Shown piece after piece: positions 18,836 to 28,105 of a DNA stretch of 64,000 nucleotides; the stretch's first letter is position 1, and every line of letters begins with the position of its first letter. The DNA lies in contig NZ_CP075523.1 in assembly GCF_018502385.1 (NCBI RefSeq), positions 2,356,001 to 2,420,000 on the forward strand, in the 5' to 3' direction. A model generated the notes under the pieces. The model made no database searches and was not told where the DNA came from. It worked only from the letters and a program-made list of their open reading frames with translations. A program made the position numbers and the translations under genes. This stretch comes from Synechococcus sp. LA31 (lineage in GTDB: Bacteria > Cyanobacteriota > Cyanobacteriia > PCC-6307 > Cyanobiaceae).

Positions 18836-18865
18836 ATAAAAAAGCCCCGCCGAAGGCAGGGCTTT
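18836..18865 (-). terminator. Rho-independent terminator of the DUF3747 gene
   Basis: AAAGCCC (18841-18847) pairs with GGGCTTT (18859-18865), with an inner GCC/GGC pair. Read on the minus strand it is followed by a T-run (A residues at 18835-18843). It lies about 130 bases beyond the stop of the minus-strand gene at 18998. Confidence 0.75.
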
Positions 18866-18997
18866 GAGTTCGGAACGCTTCTGGGAGTCTGTCCTCGTTT
18901 CGACCCCGGAAGTGGTGTCCCGCACTCCTCACACAAGAGAAACTTACGGCAGGAGGAAAACATGGGCCAGGGGAGGTGGACCGCTGTGTGAGCTGGC

Positions 18998-19666
18998 CTA
19001 CGGCTTGTAGGGGATCACTTGCAGGGCGATGGGGCCGCTGCTGTTGTCCGGTTGCGGTGGCAATGGCTTGAGCGCGCCGAGGGCGGCCGGCATGGCGGTG
19101 GTGGTGCTGTTGCGGCTGGCTTTGGCGATCAGCTGGCTGAGAGGGGTGCCGTTGGCGAAATACACGTGGCTCAGGGTCTGGCTGCCGTAGGCGCGCCGCT
19201 CCAGGTTCCAGCCCGGCTCCAGCTTGATGGCCACGAAGCCATTGCGGTCGCGCTTGGGCAGGGGCCCTGTGCCCACCAGGAGTTCCGCGGGCTGGCTGGG
19301 GCTCATCGCGACCAGTGCCACGCCCTGGCCCTGCTGCTCCAGTCGCAGCCGGTAGCGGCTGGCCAAGTCTTGATCAGCCACCCGTAGCGAGTAGCCGTTG
19401 CTGTCCAGGTAGCGGCTGCAGATGCCGCTGAAATCAAAGCGGTTGAGGGCCGGATCGATCAGCCCATCGCCGCGTTGTTCCCAGCAGAGGGGCTGTGGCT
19501 TGATCTGCTCGAGCACCAGCAGCTTCCACTCGCTGTTGCCCACGGGCTGCGCCAGCACGGCGAAGCGCTCCTGCTCCAGCGGCTGGCTGCTGAACACACC
19601 GGCTGCCCAGGTGGGCGCTGCGGCTGCCGCGACCACGGCCAGGAACGGCAGGTAGGTTCGCTGCAT
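18998..19666 (-). CDS. DUF3747-family exported protein
   Basis: From ATG 19666 the product has 222 residues with a clear signal peptide ([19 protein letters not shown]). The mature part starts with the family pattern [19 protein letters not shown], then [14 protein letters not shown] and [20 protein letters not shown], which I recognise as the cyanobacterial DUF3747 domain. The role is unknown; an envelope location is inferred from the signal peptide. An in-frame start eight codons upstream is possible. The Pro-rich C-terminus is likely disordered. Confidence 0.85.
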   Translation of the reverse strand: MQRTYLPFLAVVAAAAAPTWAAGVFSSQPLEQERFAVLAQPVGNSEWKLLVLEQIKPQPLCWEQRGDGLIDPALNRFDFSGICSRYLDSNGYSLRVADQDLASRYRLRLEQQGQGVALVAMSPSQPAELLVGTGPLPKRDRNGFVAIKLEPGWNLERRAYGSQTLSHVYFANGTPLSQLIAKASRNSTTTAMPAALGALKPLPPQPDNSSGPIALQVIPYKP

Positions 19667-19728
19667 GGGGGTCTCTCCTGCGCTCGGCAACAGGAGAGAG
19701 TTGTACCGGACTTGGAGGTGAACGCCCA

Positions 19729-20493
19729 GTGCCCGATCAGCCAGTGGTGGTAGCGGCCGCCTGTGATGGAGCCTGTAGCGGCAACCCCGGTCCCGGAGGC
19801 TGGGGGTGCCTGCTGCGTTTCAGCGATGGTTCGGTGCAGGAGTTTGGTGGCTTTGAAGCCAACACCACCAATAACCGCATGGAGCTCACAGCAGCGTTAA
19901 CGCTGCTCGAGAAGCTGGCAGTGCTGCCGCGTGATCCCAACCTCACGATTCGCACCGATTCCAAATATCTGATCGATGGCTTCAGCAAGTGGATCAATGG
20001 CTGGAAGCGCAAGGGCTGGCGCACCGCTTCCGGCAGCCCTGTGCTCAACCGCGATCTCTGGGAGGCTCTTGATGCCGCTCGCGTGAACGGTCTGCCGTTC
20101 TCCTACGTGAAAGGTCACAGCGGCGATCCCGATAACGACCGCTGCGACGCCATTGCCGTGGCCTTCTCGAAACGCCAGCAGCCCCAGCTGGCGCAGGGCG
20201 ACTACGGCGGTCTGATGGTGAGCGAGCCTGAGCCGGCGCCCGACCTGGCGCCGCCGGCACTGCAGCAGCTGCTCACCCGCCTGGAGTTGGCTGATCGCCT
20301 GGCGGATGGTGGCTATGGCCTCAGCCTGATGGAGCTCGCCCAGCTGGTGGAGCAGCCACTCAAAAAGCTTGAGGCGCGCACGGAATCCTGGCGCTGGCGC
20401 GACTGGCAGGTGCAGCCAACCGCTGACGCGCGCTGGCGCCTGGCCAGGGACGCGTCAGGATCAGGTGAGGTGGAGAGAGATCTGGATGGCTGA
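19729..20493 (+). CDS. rnhA: Ribonuclease HI with C-terminal extension
   Basis: RNase HI degrades the RNA strand of RNA-DNA hybrids. The N-terminal 155 residues form the catalytic domain: Asp in [15 protein letters not shown], Glu in [14 protein letters not shown], Asp in [11 protein letters not shown] and the final Asp in [13 protein letters not shown] are all present. The remaining roughly 95 residues are not part of the standard enzyme. They look helical, with a repeated-domain-like segment ([20 protein letters not shown]) ending in a Trp-rich piece ([12 protein letters not shown]). GTG start at 19729; the 3' end overlaps pyrD by 8 bases. Confidence 0.93.
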   Translation: MPDQPVVVAAACDGACSGNPGPGGWGCLLRFSDGSVQEFGGFEANTTNNRMELTAALTLLEKLAVLPRDPNLTIRTDSKYLIDGFSKWINGWKRKGWRTASGSPVLNRDLWEALDAARVNGLPFSYVKGHSGDPDNDRCDAIAVAFSKRQQPQLAQGDYGGLMVSEPEPAPDLAPPALQQLLTRLELADRLADGGYGLSLMELAQLVEQPLKKLEARTESWRWRDWQVQPTADARWRLARDASGSGEVERDLDG

Positions 20494-21646
20494 ACTCGGC
20501 ACCGGGGCTCTCTATCAGCGTTTTGTAGGGCCACTGCTCAGCCGCGATGAGGGGGCAGATGCCGAGCAGCTCAGCCAGCTCACCCTCCAGGCCTTAGGCC
20601 AGGCCTCGCTGCGGCGCAACTGGCCGCTGGTGAGCGGCAGCCTGGCAGGGTTGGGCGCCGAGCTGGAGGTGCGCGATCTGCGCCTCGAGCAAACGCTGTT
20701 TGGTTGCCGCTTCCGCAATCCCGTGGGTCTGGCCGCCGGGTTCGACAAAAACGCCGTGGCCGCTGGCATCTGGCATTTGTTTGGTTTCGGCTTTGCCGAG
20801 GTGGGCACGATCACCTGGCATGCCCAGCCCGGCAACCCCAAGCCCCGGCTGTTCCGGCTGGCGGCGGAGCGGGCGGCCCTCAATCGCATGGGTTTCAACA
20901 ATCGTGGTGCCCTGGCGGCCCGCCGCACCCTGGAGCGGCAAGCCTTGCCAGCGGTGGGTCAGCGGCCGGCGGTGCTGGGGATCAATCTCGGCAAGTCCAA
21001 AATCACCTCCCTGGAGCAGGCGCCAGACGATTACGCCTCGTCGCTGGAGCTGCTGGCTCCCCTGGCGGATTACGCCGTCATCAACGTGAGCTCCCCCAAC
21101 ACCCCGGGCCTCAGGGAGTTGCAAGACGATGCCCAGCTGCGCCGTCTGGTGGAGCGGTTGCGGCGCCTGCCTGCCTGCCCGCCGCTGCTGGTGAAGATCG
21201 CTCCCGATCTCGAGGATGAAGCCATCGATGCGATTGCCCGCCTGGCCTACGAGGAGGGCCTGGCCGGCGTGATCGCAGTGAACACCAGCCTCAACCGCCT
21301 CGGCCTGGAGCAGCGCCGCATCGTGCAAACCGGCCGCAGCCTGGCCGAAGAAGCCGGTGGCCTCAGTGGCGCCCCGCTCCGCGGCCGCGCCTTGGAGGTG
21401 CTGCGGCGCTTGCGGGCGGTGGCGGGTCCCGGCCTGCCCCTGATCGGTGTGGGCGGCATCGATTCCCCCGAGGCGGCCTGGGAGCGCATCTGTGCTGGCG
21501 CCTCGTTGATTCAGCTCTACACCGCCTGGATCTATGAGGGCCCGCAGCTTGTGCCCACGATCTTGGAGGGGCTGGTGCAGCAGCTGGATCGCCACGGCTT
21601 CCGCAGCATCAGCGAAGCGGTGGGCAGCGGCGTGGGCTGGCGATAG
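20486..21646 (+). CDS. pyrD: Dihydroorotate dehydrogenase (quinone), class 2
   Basis: PyrD oxidises dihydroorotate to orotate in pyrimidine synthesis, passing electrons to membrane quinone through FMN. From ATG 20486 the protein has 386 residues. The class-2 N-terminal extension ([20 protein letters not shown]) is followed by [15 protein letters not shown], the substrate loop [25 protein letters not shown] with the catalytic Ser typical of class 2, and the FMN-phosphate site [11 protein letters not shown]. Overlap with rnhA suggests joint translation. Confidence 0.96.
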   Translation: MAELGTGALYQRFVGPLLSRDEGADAEQLSQLTLQALGQASLRRNWPLVSGSLAGLGAELEVRDLRLEQTLFGCRFRNPVGLAAGFDKNAVAAGIWHLFGFGFAEVGTITWHAQPGNPKPRLFRLAAERAALNRMGFNNRGALAARRTLERQALPAVGQRPAVLGINLGKSKITSLEQAPDDYASSLELLAPLADYAVINVSSPNTPGLRELQDDAQLRRLVERLRRLPACPPLLVKIAPDLEDEAIDAIARLAYEEGLAGVIAVNTSLNRLGLEQRRIVQTGRSLAEEAGGLSGAPLRGRALEVLRRLRAVAGPGLPLIGVGGIDSPEAAWERICAGASLIQLYTAWIYEGPQLVPTILEGLVQQLDRHGFRSISEAVGSGVGWR

Positions 21647-21674
21647 GTTGCGCGCAGATGGCAGCTGAGCTGCG

Positions 21675-22529
21675 GTGGTGCTTGCGGGCGTCCGAGATCG
21701 TTTAGCGCCGCTGCAGAGCTGGCTGTTCCCGCGCCGGGTGTACCTCCAGCTGGAGGATCAGGCTCTCGTGGCGATGGTGCTGGAGGCCGAGCGCCTGGTG
21801 TGGCATGAGCGGGTGCCTCTGCCTCAGGGCGTGTGTGAGAACGGGGCGCCTGTAGCGGTGGAGGCCTTGGGCGATCTGCTCGGGGATTGGCTGATTGAGC
21901 GCGGTTATCCCGGGGCGCATGTGAAGGCCGTGTTGCCTCGGGCAGCCACCGCCTGGCGGGTGATCGAGTGGCCCGATGGGCAGTGGCCCGAGGCTCCCGA
22001 GCTGGTGGTGCGCCAGCAGCAGGGAGAGCTGGATCTGCCCTGGTCGTTGCAGGATGCAGACCTGTGGATCGAGCCGTTGCTGGGCGATCCGCCGCGGTCG
22101 TTGTTGTTGGCAGTGCAGCGGCAGCTGCTGGAGGCCTGGATCGAGGTGTGCAGCCAGGCGGGCATCGCCCTCGATGGCCTCGAAGCGCTGCCGATCTGCC
22201 TCTGGCGCGCCGTGAAGCCTCAGCTCGAGGATGGCGTGCAGGTGGTGCTGCAGCTGGACGACCAGCAGAGCTGGCTCTTGGCCCTTGAGCAGGGTCAGCC
22301 GCTGGGGGAGTGGCCCTGCCCACCGGCTGGCGAGCTACTGGAGGCACCACTGCGCCGCTGGGCTCAGCGCTACAGCCCCAGCGCCGGACTCTTGATCGGC
22401 TCGGAATCCATGGTGCAAACGTGGCTTCCACAGCTGACGGCCTGGTTGGGCTGCCCGGTGACGCCCTTTGAGCCTGGAGCAGGCACCGCAGCGCTTTGGG
22501 GGCTGGCAGCGGGAGAGCGGCAGCCGTGA
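21675..22529 (+). CDS. pilM: Type IV pilus assembly protein PilM-like
   Basis: The 284-residue cytoplasmic protein is assigned as PilM mostly by position: it begins the pilM-N-O-Q order with stop-start overlaps. It has an actin-like layout with VYLQLEDQALVAMVL at the start and a late VLQLDDQQSWLLALEQGQPL segment, but it is shorter and more divergent than the roughly 350-residue PilM of other bacteria, and the ATP-binding loops are weak. PilM binds the N-terminus of PilN at the inner membrane. GTG start at 21675. Its TGA overlaps the GTG of pilN. Confidence 0.7.
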   Translation: MVLAGVRDRLAPLQSWLFPRRVYLQLEDQALVAMVLEAERLVWHERVPLPQGVCENGAPVAVEALGDLLGDWLIERGYPGAHVKAVLPRAATAWRVIEWPDGQWPEAPELVVRQQQGELDLPWSLQDADLWIEPLLGDPPRSLLLAVQRQLLEAWIEVCSQAGIALDGLEALPICLWRAVKPQLEDGVQVVLQLDDQQSWLLALEQGQPLGEWPCPPAGELLEAPLRRWAQRYSPSAGLLIGSESMVQTWLPQLTAWLGCPVTPFEPGAGTAALWGLAAGERQP

Positions 22530-23221
22530 GCAGGCCGAGCTGGCTGGAGAGCGATGGCGACCTTCTGCGTCAGCGGCGCCTGGAGCGCGGTTTGCCGCCA
22601 CAGGCGGAGCCGTTGCCGCCGGCCAAGGGGCTGCTGCTGCGTGGGGCTGCCCTGGGGGGAGGGTTGTTGGCGGCTGTGCTGTTGGGTTGGGGTTGGCTGC
22701 TGTGGCGCCAGAGCCAGATCAACCAGGAGTTGCAGGATCTGCGGGGCATCACGGCTCAGGTGCAAGCGCTGGAGAGCCAGGCCATGGGCCAGCGCCGCAA
22801 GCTCAGCAGCTTGCAGCGCAGCAACGACGGGCTGGCCAAAGGCTTGGTGGCGGTGTCGTCGGGATCGGCTCTGATGGCGCAGTTGGCTGCGATCACTCCT
22901 CAGGGCGTTCAGCTCACGGAGGCTCAGGTGCAGGGCAGCAACTTGAAGCTGAAGGGGGTGGCCGCAGATCCGCAGGCGTTTCGGCGGGTGAATGCCTTGA
23001 GCCTCTTGCTGGCTGAATCCCTCTTGTTTGACGCGAAGGGTGTGAAGGTGGTGAAGCTCAGCCGTGATCCGGCGAAGCCAGGCGCACCGGTGGATTGGGA
23101 CCTAACCGCGGCTTTCGCAGCAGTGCCTGCACCGCAGCAGGTTCAGCTGCTCGAGACACTCGGCGCGCAGGGGTTGGCCAGGCGCCTGCAGATCCTGGAC
23201 CAAGCGGGGGTGCTGCCATGA
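22526..23221 (+). CDS. pilN: Type IV pilus assembly protein PilN-like
   Basis: A 231-residue bitopic inner-membrane protein. A cytoplasmic N-terminus (SRPSWLESDGDLLRQRRLER) is followed by one transmembrane helix (about residues 38-58) and a periplasmic coiled coil (QINQELQDLRGITAQVQALE). The end of the protein is the PilN fold seen in the family (LAAITPQGVQLTEAQVQGSN). GTG 22526 overlaps the pilM stop, so coupling decides this start. PilN forms a heterodimer with PilO in the pilus alignment complex. Confidence 0.82.
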   Translation: MSRPSWLESDGDLLRQRRLERGLPPQAEPLPPAKGLLLRGAALGGGLLAAVLLGWGWLLWRQSQINQELQDLRGITAQVQALESQAMGQRRKLSSLQRSNDGLAKGLVAVSSGSALMAQLAAITPQGVQLTEAQVQGSNLKLKGVAADPQAFRRVNALSLLLAESLLFDAKGVKVVKLSRDPAKPGAPVDWDLTAAFAAVPAPQQVQLLETLGAQGLARRLQILDQAGVLP

Positions 23222-23883
23222 CCAACCTGCAGACGGGGCAGTCGCCCCCCTTCAAGCGCCACTGGTTGCTGGTGGGGTTGCCCATTGCTGCCGGTGTGAT
23301 CTTGAGCGTTGGGTTGGCAGCGGGGGGAGTGTGGCCCGCCTGGCAGCGCTTGCAGATTGATCAGCGAGAGCTTGAGCAACTGGCGGAGCAGCGCCAGCGC
23401 TTGCCTTTGCTGCGGGCCCAGCTCGTGAAGCTGAGCGACAACGTTGCACAAGAGGAGCAACGCAGTCGCCAGATCCTCGGCTTGATTGCAGGCAGCGGCC
23501 AGATCAAGACCTTCATGGCCCAACTCAGCGCTGAAGCCCAGCGCAGCGGAGTGGCTCTCGATGGGTATGAGCCGATCACGATCGCGGCACCGAGGGCTGA
23601 TGCCCAAGCGGCCAAACCCAATGCAGCCAAGGACAAAACCCCAGCTCCCCCACCCGATCCGTTGTTGGCACCAGGTCTGCAGAAAACGTCGTTCCTGCTG
23701 AGCGCCAGGGGTTCAGGCCCCCAGCTGCTCAATTTTTTGAGGAGGCTCGAGGCCCTCAGCCTGCTCGTGGTGCAGAGCGATCTCAGCCTGAAGCACGACA
23801 GCAACGATGCCGCCACTGCCACGCAACTGCGCCTCAATTTGAGCCTCTACAGCCAAGCCGAGCCGGGCAACGCATCCCCCTGA
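23218..23883 (+). CDS. pilO: Type IV pilus assembly protein PilO-like
   Basis: A 221-residue protein with the same plan as PilN: a short cytoplasmic head (TNLQTGQSPPFKRHW), a transmembrane helix (residues 18-38), a periplasmic coiled coil (about 45-85), and a C-terminal ferredoxin-like domain (FLRRLEALSLLVVQSDLSLK). A Pro/Lys-rich linker precedes that domain. The ATG overlaps the pilN stop (ATGA). The separate pilP gene found in proteobacteria is absent, as usual in cyanobacteria. Confidence 0.82.
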   Translation: MTNLQTGQSPPFKRHWLLVGLPIAAGVILSVGLAAGGVWPAWQRLQIDQRELEQLAEQRQRLPLLRAQLVKLSDNVAQEEQRSRQILGLIAGSGQIKTFMAQLSAEAQRSGVALDGYEPITIAAPRADAQAAKPNAAKDKTPAPPPDPLLAPGLQKTSFLLSARGSGPQLLNFLRRLEALSLLVVQSDLSLKHDSNDAATATQLRLNLSLYSQAEPGNASP

Positions 23884-23943
23884 AGCCTGGCCTGGCCTGG
23901 TATTTGCCGATACCATCCGCCTAAAACCGCCTGGGGATCAAGC

Positions 23944-26106
23944 GTGACGCTGCGTTGTGGCCTGGTTGTGGCCGTGTTGGCCGCCGCGGCAACGCTGCAG
24001 CCCATGGCGGCCATCTCCCGACCAACTGGTGCAGCTGCTCCGTCTGCACCGCCATCAAGCACGGGTGGTTCCATGGTGCTCACCCTCAGGCGTTCCACCG
24101 AGAGCGTTGAGCTGGTGATCGAAGGCACGGGGGCAGCCCCGGTGTTGCAACAGAGCCGCGATGGACAGCGTTGGCGTGGTGATCTGCAGATTGGTGCCCC
24201 GGCAGCGCTGCGTGTGGGGCCACAGCGCATCACGCTGCCTGAAGCCGGCTTGCAGAGCGTGAGTCTGGCCGGATCAGGCCGGGACTATCAGCTTGAGGTG
24301 GTGCCGATGCCCGGTGCGCCGCTGAGTCGGCCGGTGGTCAGTGCCGATGGCCGCAATCTGATCATTCGTTTTTCAACGCCGACCCAACCCACGGATCAGT
24401 CAGCTCGGTTGAATCTGCGGCAACCCGGCGCTGTTCCTCAGCCCTCCTATGCACCACCGCTTCAGCCCCGGGCGGTGGCACCACCGCTTGGGGATATGGC
24501 GGTGGGAACGATGGTGCTCTCCAACCGCAGTTTTCTGAAGCTGGATGGCCCACCGGTCACGATGACGCTGCGGAATGCACCACCCAAAGATGCCCTGATG
24601 GCGCTGGCGCAACTGGGGGGATATGGCTTCGTTTACGTGGCAGATGATGCCTCGTCTACGCGGGCCAGTGCTGCTGGCCAGCCGTCAACGGCATCGACGC
24701 CTGAGGCATTGGTGTCGTTGGCGTTTCGCGGTGAATCGTATGCACGGGCAGTGAATTCAGTCTTGCTGGCTGCAGGCTTGCAGGGCAGGCTCGAGGGTCG
24801 GATGTTGATGGTTGGCCCCTCTGTGTTGGGCAAAACGTTTGGTGCACAACTTTCGAAGGTGTATCGGCTGAATCAGGTCTCCGCTGACTCGGCAGCTAAC
24901 TATCTGGCCAGCTTGGGAGCGCGGATCACCAAAGTCACCTCGATCACCAATGTTGTGACGTCGGGTCAGTCACTGTCTAATCAGGTTGCAGGTGCGGAGC
25001 AAATCCAGCAGAGCAAGCAGGAAACCATCACATCGACTGAAACCTATGGGTCTGCATCGGGTCCGTTGCTGGGTTTGATTGGTACGACCGACTCTCGGCT
25101 TCAGACAGTGACCTTGGTTGGTGATGGACAGCTGGTGAGTATCGCAGAGAACTATTTGCGTCAGATCGATCTTCGCCAGCGGCAGGTTGCTTTGACCGTG
25201 CGGATCCTGGATGTCACGCTGAAAAATGATACCGACATCAAGAATAGCTTTGCTTTTAGGAATGGAAATAATTTCATCGTTAGCCAGGAGGGGCAAATGG
25301 TTGGAGCCTTTAACAGCCGGCTCCCTCCTATCTCGGCGGACCCGTTGATCCCTGGCCCTGTCAATCCTGGCGAGAACTATGCATCCAACAATTTCTACGA
25401 TCTGGTTCGTGCGCAGATTCAGTCTGAAAATACCAAGGTTTTGGCGAGTCCTACGCTGATTCTGAGTGAAAATTCGGAGCCGATCCAGGGAGGAGCCGCC
25501 GTTGCTGCGGCAGCGGGTGAGGGCGGTAATGCCGTGCTCAATACGGCATCGATTGGACGTCCGTTTGCCAATGAATCATTTGTGACTGTTGGCACCCAGG
25601 TGATTACGGATTACACAGTTCAGGCTGGGCAGAATGGTGCCCCTAATACCTGCCAGCCTGAGTTTGGTACGGCTGGGCTCACATTTGGCGCCAAGGTGTC
25701 CAAAATTGATGACAATGGATTTGTAACCTTTGCCTTGTCGCCGGCTGTTTCGGCGGTGGCTGATACGCCCCAGCAGATTCAGGGCTGTGGCAGCGTCAGT
25801 ATTTTGCGTGTGCGTCGCCTGGATACGGGATCTGTGCGTGTTCGTGATGGGCAAACGCTGATTCTCACCGGTGTGATTTCGGATGAAGATCGGCAGGCTG
25901 TCACCAAGTGGCCGATTCTTGGTGACCTGCCTTTTGTGGGACAGTTTTTTAGGTCCTCGTCGAATACGCGCTCCAAAAACGAGCTGGTGATTTTGGTTAC
26001 GCCAAGAATCGTTGACGATGTTCAAGGTGGTGCCTTTGGTTATGGTTATCAGGCGACCACTCAGGATGCGCGCCAGTTCATCGGTGCACCTGCGCCTGCG
26101 TTTTAG
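23944..26106 (+). CDS. pilQ: Type IV pilus secretin PilQ
   Basis: PilQ forms the outer-membrane gate for type IV pili, used for motility and DNA uptake. The 720-residue protein (GTG start) has a signal peptide (residues 1-25), an AMIN-type N-terminal domain (about 40-140), a Pro-rich linker, secretin N modules (about 180-400) and the secretin channel domain with the signature VRDGQTLILTGVISDEDRQ and GDLPFVGQFFRS near the end. The first third is GC-rich like its neighbours. From about 24.8 kb to the stop the sequence is clearly more A+T-rich and uses different codons. It overlaps the next gene tail to tail by 4 bases. Confidence 0.93.
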   Translation: MTLRCGLVVAVLAAAATLQPMAAISRPTGAAAPSAPPSSTGGSMVLTLRRSTESVELVIEGTGAAPVLQQSRDGQRWRGDLQIGAPAALRVGPQRITLPEAGLQSVSLAGSGRDYQLEVVPMPGAPLSRPVVSADGRNLIIRFSTPTQPTDQSARLNLRQPGAVPQPSYAPPLQPRAVAPPLGDMAVGTMVLSNRSFLKLDGPPVTMTLRNAPPKDALMALAQLGGYGFVYVADDASSTRASAAGQPSTASTPEALVSLAFRGESYARAVNSVLLAAGLQGRLEGRMLMVGPSVLGKTFGAQLSKVYRLNQVSADSAANYLASLGARITKVTSITNVVTSGQSLSNQVAGAEQIQQSKQETITSTETYGSASGPLLGLIGTTDSRLQTVTLVGDGQLVSIAENYLRQIDLRQRQVALTVRILDVTLKNDTDIKNSFAFRNGNNFIVSQEGQMVGAFNSRLPPISADPLIPGPVNPGENYASNNFYDLVRAQIQSENTKVLASPTLILSENSEPIQGGAAVAAAAGEGGNAVLNTASIGRPFANESFVTVGTQVITDYTVQAGQNGAPNTCQPEFGTAGLTFGAKVSKIDDNGFVTFALSPAVSAVADTPQQIQGCGSVSILRVRRLDTGSVRVRDGQTLILTGVISDEDRQAVTKWPILGDLPFVGQFFRSSSNTRSKNELVILVTPRIVDDVQGGAFGYGYQATTQDARQFIGAPAPAF

Positions 26107-26903
26107 AAGGGGATCGGAAGCATCGTTTTTGCTGCGAGTGGGGCGAGCATTTGAAAGGCGGTGATTGCTGCACCCACCAGTTGTGAGCCTGCTCCATTGC
26201 CTCCTTTAGGTCGAGGGGCAGGTTCAAGTAGCAGGGTGGCGGCTTTGTTGAGCGCTTCAGCCTGTTCTGTGTCACCCATCGAGGCGTAAAGCGAGGCTGC
26301 GTAGCGGAGGTCGCGAGCGGCCATGGGCACATGGCCTTGTTCGGCTCTGCTCAGGCCTCGTGCAACCCAGCTGATCGCTGCATCGGGCATGCGTTGAATG
26401 GCACTGCTAAACCAATGCTCTGCATCAGGGTGGCGCCCTGCTTGAGTAGCCCTGATTCCCGCGTTGTGCAGTTCTGCGTAGCTGTGGGCTGATAGGGAAA
26501 TTCCCTTCGTTTGTTGCCAGTGGCTTCGGCTCAGGGCCCCGCTGTCCAGTTGGGCACCGCTGAGATCGGCATGACGCAGATCGGTTCCGATCAGCCTGGC
26601 TCCGCGAAGATCAGCGCCGCGTAGTGATGCACCTGAAAGGCTGGTGAAGCTGAGATCAGCCTGTTGAAGATTGGCACCATCCAGCCTTGCTCCGCTGAGA
26701 TTGGCCCGTTGAAGCTTGGCTCCCTGCAGCCGGGAATCTCTCAGGTCGGCGTGAACCAGATCCGCATCTTGCAGGTCGCAACCTTCACATCTTCTCTGCT
26801 CCAGTGTGCGGATCACAGCTGTTGCCTCCGCGGCGCCCACCGGCAGGGCGTTCAGGGTCGCGGCAAACGCCAAGGCACGGGCCAGCAAGCCGAGCTGTGG
26901 CAT
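26103..26903 (-). CDS. Secreted pentapeptide-repeat protein with TPR-like tail
   Basis: From ATG 26903 the protein is 266 residues. A signal peptide (LGLLARALAFAATLNALPVG) precedes about 15 tandem pentapeptide units of the A(D/N)Lxx type (DLQDADLVHADLRDSRLQGA and onward, residues about 45-125), which fold as a right-handed beta helix. The C-terminal half has two or three TPR-like helical pairs (HPDAEHWFSSAIQRMPDAAI). It was not extended upstream because the signal peptide marks the N-terminus. Likely periplasmic or lumenal; function unknown. Confidence 0.85.
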   Translation of the reverse strand: MPQLGLLARALAFAATLNALPVGAAEATAVIRTLEQRRCEGCDLQDADLVHADLRDSRLQGAKLQRANLSGARLDGANLQQADLSFTSLSGASLRGADLRGARLIGTDLRHADLSGAQLDSGALSRSHWQQTKGISLSAHSYAELHNAGIRATQAGRHPDAEHWFSSAIQRMPDAAISWVARGLSRAEQGHVPMAARDLRYAASLYASMGDTEQAEALNKAATLLLEPAPRPKGGNGAGSQLVGAAITAFQMLAPLAAKTMLPIPF

Positions 26904-26971
26904 TCGCGGCGGGGAGGAGCTCAGCTGTTTTAACGGTTGCTTGGCGTGGCGTCGATCAGGCTGGTGGTCGT

Positions 26972-28105
26972 GTGTGCTGGTGTGGTGTGCCCGAAGCCCA
27001 CGGTGGCAATGTTGAGGATGCAGCGCGCCGCTTGGGCTGTCGGCCCGACCAGCTGCTGGATGCCAGTGCATCACTGGCCCCCTTCCGTCTGCCTTGGGGA
27101 GCTCGCGCGAGGCGTCTAACTGCCCCGTTCAATGCCTATCCAGATCGCCGATTGGCAGGCCTCACCGGTTGCATCGGTGCAGTGCATCGATTGCCAGCGG
27201 CGTATGTGCTGCCCGGGAACGGGGCCGCTGAACTCTTCACCTGGGTGGCCCGCGATGCGGCAGCAGCGGGATCATCCTTGCTGCCTCAACCCGGCTTTGC
27301 CGACTATCAGCGGGCTCTGGCGTGCTGGAGCGGTTCCACGGTTGCGTTGCCGTTGCCGCTGAACTGGGGAAGTCCGGGGCCTGCTCCCTTCCCTGCCGTG
27401 TCATGTCATGCAGAGGTTGCCTGGATCACCAACCCCCACAACCCCACCGGTCAGCTGTGGAGTCGCGCTTCGCTTGAGCCCCTGTTGCAGCGCTGTGCCC
27501 TAGTGATTTGCGACGAAGCCTTTCTACCCCTGGTGCCCGGTGGCGAGGCGCAGTCCCTGATCCCTCTGGTGGAGGTCTACCCCAACCTTGTGGTGATCCG
27601 CAGCCTCACCAAGCTGTATGGCATCGCTGGGCTGCGGTTGGGCTACGCCGTGGCCCAGCCTGAGCGGTTGCAGCGCTGGGCGCGATGGCGCGATCCCTGG
27701 CCCGTGAATGCCATGGCAGCGGCGGTGGCTCAGGCGTTGCTCCGCAGCCCCGCGCGTCATTCGGCCTGGATGCGCCGTGTTCAGCGCTGGACGGCGGAGG
27801 AGGGTGCTTGGCTGACGCAACAGATCGCTGATCTGCCCGGCCTTGTGCCGATGCCTTCGGCGGCGAACTATCTGTTGATCCGTGGTGAGTGTGCTGGGGT
27901 GCCGTGCTCGCTTCAGCCCTTGCGGGAGGCCTTGGAAACGCGCCATCGCATCCTGTTGCGCGATTGCCGCTCGTTTGAAGGGCTGGATGACTCCTGGTTG
28001 CGCATCGGCTATCAAAACCGACGCGGCAATCGGCGCATCATTCATGCGATGCGCCAGGAGCTTCCTCAGGCGCTCAACTCCAGCAACACCCCCGCCAGCA
28101 ACTGA
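26972..28105 (+). CDS. cobC: Threonine-phosphate decarboxylase / histidinol-phosphate-aminotransferase-like PLP enzyme
   Basis: A fold-type I PLP enzyme of up to 377 residues. The start is uncertain: GTG 26972 or GTG 26987, just before the [17 protein letters not shown] segment that opens CobC/CobD proteins. The PLP motifs are [32 protein letters not shown] and the Schiff-base lysine in [17 protein letters not shown]. The HGGN start favours L-threonine-O-3-phosphate decarboxylase of cobalamin lower-loop synthesis over a true HisC; a proper HisC is encoded at 57143. It overlaps murG tail to tail by 40 bases. Confidence 0.8.
   Translation: MCWCGVPEAHGGNVEDAARRLGCRPDQLLDASASLAPFRLPWGARARRLTAPFNAYPDRRLAGLTGCIGAVHRLPAAYVLPGNGAAELFTWVARDAAAAGSSLLPQPGFADYQRALACWSGSTVALPLPLNWGSPGPAPFPAVSCHAEVAWITNPHNPTGQLWSRASLEPLLQRCALVICDEAFLPLVPGGEAQSLIPLVEVYPNLVVIRSLTKLYGIAGLRLGYAVAQPERLQRWARWRDPWPVNAMAAAVAQALLRSPARHSAWMRRVQRWTAEEGAWLTQQIADLPGLVPMPSAANYLLIRGECAGVPCSLQPLREALETRHRILLRDCRSFEGLDDSWLRIGYQNRRGNRRIIHAMRQELPQALNSSNTPASN

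Noticed and set aside
18871-18945. tRNA-like stretch with a TTCGA run
   Set aside because: The arms needed for an acceptor, D and anticodon stem do not pair; no CCA-like end or anticodon loop can be placed.
26804-26971. Longer N-terminus for the cobC-like gene
   Set aside because: The extra codons overlap the signal peptide of the opposite pentapeptide gene and do not resemble the family; the protein pattern begins near the GTGs at 26972/26987.
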